Shown here: positions 10,400 to 20,400 of the stretch, piece after piece
How the letters are laid out: each line of letters starts with the position of its first letter
Position numbering within the stretch: the stretch's first letter is position 1
Source: Chara braunii
Lineage: Eukaryota; Streptophyta; Charophyceae; Charales; Characeae
Length of the DNA stretch: 50,550 nt
Assembly: GCA_003427395.1 (NCBI GenBank)
Contig: BFEA01000403.1
Location: forward strand, 769,081 to 819,630
Direction of reading: 5' to 3'
Program-made: the position numbers and the translations under genes
Notes under the pieces: model-generated
What the model was told of the DNA's origin: nothing
The model's input: only the letters and a program-made list of their open reading frames with translations
Databases searched by the model: none

Positions 10400-11357
10400 G
10401 TAAGACTTAGCTGCTTTACGCCCTTCTCCCGCCCACTTGCTGTCTGGTCGGAACAGAAGGAAGACGAAAGCTTGCAAGTCAATTCCTCTGTGCGGCTTTG
10501 TCTATTTCTTTGTTCTCCCTGTATAGGCTCATGGCCTGCCATCTACTGGCTGGAAGACATGTCAAAACGTCTCGCTGGCTAAATGTCTCGCCGGGATGCT
10601 CTGCGCTTAATGTTGCGCTTCGAGGTACACATGATTGCGGGAAAACGTCATCTGAAGCTATATGTCTAGTACCAGTGCGCTGTGATTGCTTGTGAGTTGA
10701 ACATGATGTAGTTCTTTGTATTCTTATATCGTCTTGCGAATTCCTTGTGGTCCCATTACCCTCCCGATTATCTATCGATCCTTTTGTCCTTCCGGGCTCA
10801 CGTTTTGTCACACCTCGGGAATCCTGTTCTTTTTCGTTCAGCTCTCGCTTTCCATGCCCATTCTCCCTGAATCTTCTATTTTCTTCCGATTTCCAGACAT
10901 TTTGTCTCACGAATTTCCAACGTAAGGCCACAAGGCATGCTACGTCCCTTCTTCGCTTCCGATTCTCTCTGAGTTCTTTTTTCCATCCGTCGGATGCCAC
11001 GTCTTTCGTTGTCGTCCGCCATCGAATCCTGAGTGACTCTGAACTCGCCGCCTCGGATTTCTAGCCTGAGCGTTTTTTAGTGGTAGGTCGAAGCATGCAG
11101 CGTCCACGTCTACAGCTTCGGTTGATTCCTCTTCCGTTGTCCGTTTGTGGTACCAGGGAGCTCTGTCGGCTCAAAGCGTAAGCCGCGTGCCTGCCAAAGT
11201 ATCGCTCTTCGGAAGTTGCATGCTTCTGGGGTGGTGTCGTTCGTACTGCCCGTATGATATCCTGCAAAATTGTAGGAGGTTTTTATTAGCCGAGTATAGA
11301 GAGATAGAGAGATAGAGAGATAGAGATAGAGAGATAGAGATAGATAGATAGAGATAG

Positions 11358-11428
<71 letters not shown>

Positions 11429-14400
11429 TTTCATATTTGTGTTTGAAGTTGGACGTGAACGTAGGAGTGCATCGGTCGGTCAGTATTGTCAAATTATGTG
11501 AACAGTACGCTGTGGAGGGACTGACGACTGGAGTAAGGTAGGGGACAACTGAGTGCTACACGCAGTAAGAGTAGGCTAAGACGTCATAAGAGTGCGAGAC
11601 GCTATGGATGAGGGTAACGTTGCGTGTTGGATGCTCAGTAGGTTGCACGGGTGGGAGGATTCACCATCACCACTGAAGTCGGGTATGTTCGTAGGCTGAT
11701 AGGGAAGTATTGCGATGTTTTGCGTGTCGTGTTTTTGTCCGTGGCAGATAGGATGGTTTGTCTCCATGGTAGTGCTTGGGTTTGCAGCTTTTGTATAGCT
11801 CGGGCCCGTCTTTGGGCTCGGAGAACCATCGGTGGGCGATTTATTGACCAAGTCTGTCGTCCTTTTTTCTGTCGGTATTGCACGGGCGGGAGGAAGCATC
11901 CCTCAAATCGGGTGTGCTCTCAGGTGATAGGGGAGTAGATTGTAATGCCCTTCTTGTCCTCGCTCGCTTCTTCGTCAGTGGCAGATAGGATGGTTGTCGC
12001 GATGGTAGTGCTTGGGGCTTGCGGCCCTTGTATCGTTCGAGCCGCGTCTTTTGAACTCGGAGTAGGACCGGTGGGCTATTTATCGACTAAGTTTGTCATC
12101 CTTCCTCTCATGTTGGAGGCGAAAAAATAACTAGGGATGAGTCGTTCTCCATCCTGTTAAAACGTTGGCATTGCCAGAGCGGGTAGATAGGGGTTCCCGG
12201 CAAATAGCCCAGTGATGGCAGAGAAGAGGGAAAGTTTAGTCCATTTTGTTTCCGTATCGTCAATTCTTCACACGGTAAAGGACGTGTTTAACTTGTCTGC
12301 CAGAGTTTAGCGCTACGGCCTTTTGCGAGTCACGGCGTGCGAGATCTCAGAAGTCGCCTTTCTTTGAAACCTCGGAGACTGATCTTTTTGAGTAATCAGG
12401 GTGTAAAACCATCGGAGGGGTTGTTGGCGAATAGTCCACGCGGAAGAGGGGAAACAAACCATCGGAGAGGGTGTGGTGGGCGAATAGTCCAGGCGTAAGA
12501 TGGAAAAGTCAATAGTCAATTGTGTGCGTACCATCAGTTTCTTAATGGTAAGGATTGTTTGTAATTTACTTGCCAGCTTGCGCTACGACTTTACTGCTGA
12601 CTCTTTCGAGTTAAGAGGCTGCGGGCGCTGAAAAGTCGCCTCGTTTGTAGTCTTTGAGTCTGCCTAATGAGAGACTAGCGAAGAAATGTTTGTATCCTAC
12701 ACGTATGGTGCATAGTATCTGCGGCTCCGATCCTCTTAACTTGCGAATGAGCGCTTTTTGCCTTTTTCATTTTTCGTCCGTTACATGAGAAATTGTGAAA
12801 GAGGAACCCTGAGGCGATCGGCGGCGCTATTACATTGACCGAAAATGAAGGGCTTAATCGTGTCCTTGTACTGGAAAAATAGTGCTTCTTAATGTTGCCG
12901 ACTTCTCTTTCTGGCTTTCTGATAAATCTGTCTGCTAGCTATGTATGGTCGTGCTGAACTTCTCTGGCTATTCATTGTCCGTCTGCTTGCATCTCCTCTC
13001 TCTCTCTCTCTCTATGTGCTCTACTTGTAAGACCTTCGGTGTCTTCTCCTTGTCCGCTAAAGGTCGTCGATCTCGTCTGTTGTCTCCAGCCCCTCGTATC
13101 TTTTGTCATTCTTTTTTGGCGGTAAAATGCTGTCGTGTGCGTCTCGATAAGTGGGATTTCTTGTCCTGTGGTGGGGTCTCTTTTTCCCTTTCCTGTTTTT
13201 CCCTGCGCACGTGAGGTCCTCTTTTGGACTGCAATCAACGGGGGTTCCTTTTCGTCTGGAGATTGTTGTGGTCCATTGTCTCGCTGATGGTAACTCAGGA
13301 AGCAGGAGATGATTCAGCGCGGTAGAACTTGCTCTGGGATAAAAAATCGTTTTTCGTTTCGAAGAGAGCGCTCTCGCACGCGGTAGGTTGTATCTTGCGA
13401 GGAAGGTAATGCGTCGAGGGCCAAGGTTTGCACAGTACTTCCCTTGTTGGACTTCCTTTCCCTTTCCTTTCTTCCCGCATGTTTGTTTTGCCCATTATGG
13501 CTGCAATCGGATGGGTTCTACTTGTTCTCGTAGGCTCTTCCCCTGTGCCGGGCTTTCTTTCCTCTTCCTTTCTTCCCGCCTGTTTGTCCTTCCCTGTGTT
13601 GGGCTTTCTTTCCATTCCTTTCTTCCCGAGTGTTCGTGCTGCCCCTTGCGGCTGTAGTTGGATGGTTTCTACTTTTTCTTGCAGATTCTCCCTGTGCCAG
13701 GCTTTCTTTCCCTTTCCTTTCTTCCCGCGTGTGTGTGTGTTCCTTTAGGCTGCAATCTGATGGGTTTTGTTTACCTTGCAACTCTTGTCGTATAGTCTAT
13801 TGCCTATTTAATAGACACTCACGGAGGCCATCGAGCACTCCTTTGCGGGAAGTATCGAATGAGGCTGTGCCGGGCTTTCTTTCCCTTTCGTTTTTTCCCG
13901 CGTGTTTATGTTTCCCTTTCTGGCTGCAGCTCTTGTCGTTTAGTTTATTGCTGATCTAATAGACACTCACGGAGGCCATCGAGCACTCCTTTGGGGGAAG
14001 TATCGAATGAAGCTGTGCCGGGCTTTCTTTCCTTTTCGTTTTTTCCCGCGTGTTTACGTTTCCCTTTCTGGCTGCAATCTGATGGGTTCTACATACCTTG
14101 CAACCCTGTCGTCCAGTCTTTTTTTGTCAATGTCATCGATACTTACGGAGGTCGTCGAGCGCTCCTTTGGGGAAGTGTCGAGTGAGGCTGAACTAGTTCT
14201 GTGAATTCGATTTTGAAACTGAGTATAGTGGGAGTTAAAATTTGGCGCCTTTTTCATTCAGGAATTGAAATTACAGTCGCTTGGAAAAGTTATGAAAGGG
14301 CGATGTGAGGAGGGTAATAATAATAATCCAGTTGCGGCTTTTTGCTGCGCTACCGTTTTGTCGCGGTGCTGATAGCCTCGAAAGCTACACGTGCTTCATA

Positions 14401-17400
14401 TGTGAAGGAGAGGACGCTCGTTTAAACTGAGTATAGTGGGGGCTCGAGCAGGGCACCTTTTTCGTGTAGAAAGTGAATTACAATCGCTTGGGGGTAAGTT
14501 TGAAAAGAGCGATATGAGGAGGGGAGGGTAAACCAATTGTGACTTTACTGCGCTACCGCTTTTTCGTGGTGCTGATAGCCTCGGAAGCTTGTGTATGCGT
14601 GACCTCTTTATGTATAATAACATGTGAAGCAGGGAACGCTCGTTTAATGAGCTCACCACGGAACCGCCGGTGATCGCAGCTGTGTCTCTATTAATCGCCT
14701 TCTTGATTTGCTGGCTGTTTCCTGTCGAGCCTATGTTGTTGACAGCTAGGTGGCTTTCGTCTTCCGGTTGACTTGCGAGTCATTCCCCTACCTCGTTCAA
14801 TTCGTTTTTTCCCCAACTGGGTTTAGATAAATGTGGTTCTGGATTGGGCAAAATGGAGCGAAACCCCCCCTTGCTCATTTGGTTTTGCTTGATGACGTCG
14901 ACGCGTTTTTTTCGCCTTGCTGATAGCTTCGAGAACTGTCCATCCATATAGGTCCTTGGGTTCTTCCGGAAATCGAAGAAAAGGTCACTCGAAAGTGTTA
15001 ATTACGGGCAAGGGGCGATCTCGGTCGTCGTTCAAGTGTGATCTTTCCGTCGTTCGAGAGTTCCTCTTGTCGCCCCTATTCGACAGCAGCTTGCATACGT
15101 ATCGTGTCAAACACGCACCTATCTTTCGGTCTCCTTTCGCTTCCTCTCCTCTCCGACTTCGTCGGATTTGCGCTACTTTGGTCGTGCAATTCGCGTTTTT
15201 TGAACTGATTTGATTGAAGTGGGGCTTTCATGCTTTCTGCCTTCATATGCTCCGGTTCGCTCATTCGTCGTCGAATGGGTTTCACTTTGGCTGTCGAGCT
15301 TTGCCTTTTTTGACCTGAAGAAAACAAGTAGGGTGCTCCTCTGGCTCGTACAGTTTTGTGTTTTTGAAACTATAGAAAACGAGTAGACTGCTCCTCCGTC
15401 CTTCGAATTGCATGATAGGGCGTGAATGTCCAAAACGAGAGTGAATCTTCCACTTGAATATGGAAAGATACGCCGGCATGATTTTTCTCTGTGCATGTCG
15501 AGAGTAGAGTGGAGCGAGGCCCCCTCCCTCTCTGTTTTAGTCGGATGTTGCCGCGCACTTAGTCTTGTGGTGGGCTCCATACGTTTCGCTTATTGGTCGA
15601 TGCTCTCTCTGATCACTGCCCTCTCGCGCGCTGGCCGTCTGGTATTCCTACACTTAGCCGCTGTTGTTGTTATGTGTCTGCAATAACTTTTTCATGTAGC
15701 CGCTATTGTTGATGTGTGTCCGCAATAAGTTTTTCATTCGTTGGGGTGACGTTGGCATAGTGTTTCTGGGGAAAGTCACAGCTTTAAATTTCCGTGATGA
15801 TCACATCGCCTTTCTCCGGTGGGGAATTGTGTCTTGGACGGATGTGAAAAACGTTAATGATAAACACGGCGTTCGCTCGTTCTTCTTGCTGTGTGAGTGA
15901 CCTTTGTACTGGTCGACTGCGAAGAGCGAGGCTTTTGTGCCAGTGATATTTGCTTCGTGCTCGTATTTAAGTGTTCGTCTTTGCATTTGCACTGAGTGAA
16001 GTGCTCCCTATATGCGATCGGAAAAAGTGAAGTTGCGGTGGTATTGGCGCAGTCAAGCTATAGTTATTTGTTCTGGAAAGTGTTGGAGTCCGATGCCCTA
16101 ATTGAATTTTGCGTTCTATTGACGAGCTCTTTTGCTCAGAAAAAGGAGGTGCTTTGTGCGTCACGCGTCTCTTCATGATTCCTGCTTGAAGTTACTTAAG
16201 ACTGCCAAATTGTTGATTTCGCTTACGTTGGTGATTCTGCGTTAAGATGTTTGATTCGCCGTGCATTGAGTCTCGTAATTGATTGGTTTGTCCATTGTGT
16301 CACGATTCTTTAGATCGCTCAGCATGTGTTCTTTCAACCACAAGGATTTAAACGAAATTGAAATCGCGGAATCCATCATGAAGAGTGCGTTGAATGGAGC
16401 GTTCGGTAGTTCTCGTCGTCTGGGGAACTCGTGAATAAAATTTGCGATAGATGAAGAGGGGAGGTCAAAGTGTATGTGAACACGAGTTCACAGGAGCTTC
16501 TATAATCCGGGGGGTAATCACGCAGTGTAAGGTCGCAGGAGGGTCTATGCGTCTCGAGCGAGTAAAGCGTCACGATGCAGAAGTAAAACATTCATAATCA
16601 CCACCGGAACGGTACATCGACACGAGCTCGTAAGCACGGGCTCGTGCAATTACGTACCTAGTGTGCCTTGTTTTTGTTGGTCTTCGTTGCACTTCAGTGC
16701 TTTATTCGGCGTCAGTCCCGTGTGACAGCACTTGTTCAACCGGCTCTTACTGCTTCGCTAACGTCGTGCTGAGCTTCCGTCTTTTTTCATTGGTCTAAAT
16801 CGTGGGTTTTTTTCTCATCGTCTTGCTGTTGTATGAATCCGGAAATTGCTGGTACGAAAGCCTTTTGCGGGGTATAAAATATTTTTGCCATGTTGGGAAA
16901 CTAGTAGAGTAGGTGCCTTCTGGTACGGAAGCCTTTTGCGGGGTATATGATTTTGCCATGTTGGGAAACGAGTAGAGTAGTTACCTTCTATGTGACATGA
17001 TTGGAATGAGTTGTTGGGGGAATGATGATGGGCATCTCTTTCACATCGGCTCGAGCTCCCGCCTTTTACTCGTGTAGAAGAGCGCTTAGCCGCCTGACGT
17101 TGTCGTATGTGTGTTGTCGTAGTAGGTACGTGTACGGTAGTGCGCCGTTTGTGCACCGTCAGCTTCGTAAGAGCTATCATGAGAATTTTCCTTTTCTGGA
17201 AAAGAAGCGTATGTCGTTATGAATATCCGAGTCCCCTACGCTTGCAGCGTCAGCTTCGTAAGATCTGTTATGAGAGTTTCCTCTTCTGGAAAAGAAGCAT
17301 ATTTCGTTATGGACATCGGAGCCTCCTATATCCACACCTCGTATAGCATGTTTCTGTTTTTCCACGTATAACATCCTTGGACTCCTCGTTTGTTGTAATT

Positions 17401-20400
17401 TTTCGGTCGTGTGGTTAATTTCCCGTCCGTTTGGCCTTCGTCTGCTGTTGTGATTAGAGCTGCCACTCCTCGACTGCGTACGGAGGTGTGTAGTACGTTT
17501 CCTGTGAATTTGGGATTCATCTGTTCTTGCATTGTTTTTGAGTGACTGGATCCCCGCGTCTATGTATTCGCCGGCTCGTTTGTATTTTTCGGTCGTGTAG
17601 TTTATTTCCCGTTATTTGGGCTTCGTCAGGTGTTTGAAGTGCGCATAGGGTGGCCACTCCTCGACCAGGTACTGAGGTGTGTAGTACATTTGCTGTGAAT
17701 TTGGTATTCATATGCTGCTGTTGATAGTCTTTCGCGTGACCGGATCTCTCCTCGTCCATGTACGAAGCTTTCTTCTAGCATGTGCGTACTTCCGGAGTTC
17801 GTCGAGAGTTTGCGTTCTTCTAGTGTGTGCGTACTTCCGGAGTTCGTCCTGAGTTTGCGTTCTTCTAGCGTGTGCGTACTTCCGGAGTTCGTCGAGAGTT
17901 GGCGTCGAGAGTTCGTCGAGAGTTCGTCGAGGGTGCGTCGGCAGTTCGTCGAGAGCTGTGTGTTACGGATCGATGTCCAGTTCACTTCTCCTCAGAGCAG
18001 CGTGGTATGGATCAATGTGCAGCTCACATCTCCAGTCGGTCGTAGGATGAGGTGAAAGCCGCACGGCAGGCGAGCGGATAGTCATCCTGAGGATGACCGC
18101 AGCGGAAGCGGTCGAAACGCGCGTCGAGGACTGTGCGCGTGCTGAGTTTGCTGAACACGTTATTCATTGTAATATTGTACGTCGTGTTCGTGAGCGAGTG
18201 TCGGGCATTGCATTGCTTCTTCTTTTCTCCAGTTCTCCGCACCTTTGTGTTGTAGAGCGTATGATTTGGTATGTCGCGGCAGAACTCACTTGTTGTTGCG
18301 TGCGACATCGTACATGCTAAGCGGGTCGTCGCTCGACGCTGGTCGTTTTGAGCAATAGGAAGAGGCCATTCCTACCTGCTTCTTCTCCACTCCTCCTCTT
18401 ACCTTTGTAGAACGTGCGATTTGGTAACTCTGTCGCGGCAAAACTCACTTGTGCATGCGACGTCCTACATGCTAAGTGGGTCGTGTTTGAAGGTGATCGT
18501 TTTGAGGAATAGGACGGAACTCACGTTTTCAAAACTACGGTAGTGCTCATGTGCTTCCACCGCTTTGGAAAGGAGGCGTGCGCTTTCTGTCCAAACTGTT
18601 GTTGGTAACCTGCGTGCCATGCCTCGTTGGTCAACGATTGATGAACGGTTGTTGCACTACTTCGTGGATGCTTCGCGCTCAGCTTCGTGACTAGCGTGAT
18701 ATTACTGCAGTTACGTGTCACCCGTAGAGAACATGCCTCGTTGGTCAACGATTGATGAACGGATGTTAGCGCTTAACGCGCGGTGAGGAAGAGGCTGAAT
18801 CTCCCTTGCGACTTGTCAACAATGCATTTTTCAGCTTTTTGAGGTTGGACCGTTGCTATCGGTGCGATGAATGCTTTTTATTGGCCGTGGATAGAAGAGA
18901 GGTACACGGTTACTTCGCTCACCGCGTTTTGTCTTTCAGTTTCTAAAGCTTGAAATTACCCTCGTGTTGGATCCTATTGTTGAGTCTAAATGTCAGGACT
19001 CGGTCAAGGAAGTGTAGGTTTTGCTGTGCTGGAAGAGACGTGGATGAGAGAACGTACCCTTTGATTCGAGGAGAAACCCCCTCGGTGTGGTAGTATACCA
19101 TCGTAACGCGGAAAGGGAAGAAATGCACAAGGAAACGCGTGTGGGGGGAGGATGGGGATTTGTAAACTGTCAATGTTGGATGAACGCTTGAGGGGAGGGG
19201 TGTCGGCGCTGGTGTATGACGAGGGATTTGGGGGTCCCCGTTCCCGTGAGGGTGGGAATGGTGATGGCATGACGGCGGAGATGGTAGTGTTCGTTTGTCA
19301 GTTTTTTTTCTTTTCTTCTATGAACTGCTGCTACTGCTGGCTTGTCTTACTTTCGGGTCTCGTCGCTTTGCATAGTTGGTGAGTCGTGTTCAGGGCATGT
19401 CGGATAACTGTTAGTGATGGTGCTGGCGGTGAAGTTTTACTGACGGCTCGCTCTCTTTTATCTCTCTATCTACTTTACGTTTGCATGGACAGCTCGAGAT
19501 GCCTGTACACCGGATTCAGGGAAGAGATATTCCAGTCGGCCGAGCGGACCCTCGCCCTCCTGACCGCGGCGGTAAAGATGACAGACACTACAGATCAGAG
19601 TACGGCCGAAGTCGTGGGCATCCTATGGGCATGTCGAACGGAGGGCATAGTGGACTGCCTCCCTTCCGGGCTCCTAACGACTATCTAGCGCTTCCTCCCC
19701 CACCGGAGGTGATACCACTGCCCCACATGCCGCCAGTTCCCACGTATTTCCAGCCTTCTTTCAGTGAATTGGATGTGCCCCATTCAGGTTTCCACAATAA
19801 TGCGGGCGAGTTTACCAGCTACGGCCCGCCGCCTCAAGTCGGAGGGGTACCGCCGCTTACTGTCGATTCTAAGTTCTTTAGGATCTTCGTTGGGGGAGTG
19901 CCTGACGCGATCACTGAGAGCGATATGAAGGCGCACTTCGAAAGGTGAGTCGCATCACTCCTGACCAGTCATCACAGCCGTCTTGTTCCTCTGCCTCCTC
20001 GAGTGTGCTCATGTATGCTATTATGACGAACTATTGCGTCTGACTTTGTCTTTGACCTGCATTTTCTGTGTCCTAACCTGTACTTTATGAGATCCTGTTC
20101 TCTATTCTTGCTATGTTCGTCGTATCACTTATTGTTCGTCGGCGTACTCCGTCGGAAGACACTGTATCCTGAGCACCAAAGCGATGTTTTTCCTCTTCCT
20201 TATTGTCTCGTCGTTCCTACGCCTCCCTGGCTCGCTACACTCGCGTCCTCGTTCCATTCTCCTTTATCGGTCTGCAGCCGTGTTTGTCTTTCGATTGTCT
20301 TCTTTTGTTTGACCCGCAATCCATGTAATAAGTTTTTATGTATTCTCGGTGGACTGCCATTCTTTGGTCTTTTTAAGTTTATTCAATCATCTAAGCAGAC

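Larger units (their letters stand above)
10400..19492 (+). other. Intron 1 of the RRM gene, 9,093 nt
   Basis: The intron starts GTAAGA and ends in a long pyrimidine tract (19,447-19,480) followed by GCATGGACAG. It is T-rich on the coding strand. It contains a GATA/GA microsatellite and at least eight old local tandem duplications, listed separately. No LINE coding sequence or LINE 3' end is seen. A decoy acceptor (CCCTGTATAG at 10,526) would add about two dozen codons and then a stop. Confidence 0.85.

Noticed and set aside
10527-10595. Possible alternative exon after the acceptor CCCTGTATAG
   Set aside because: Joined to exon 1 it adds about two dozen codons and a stop and does not finish RRM1, whereas the exon at 19,493 completes the fold exactly.
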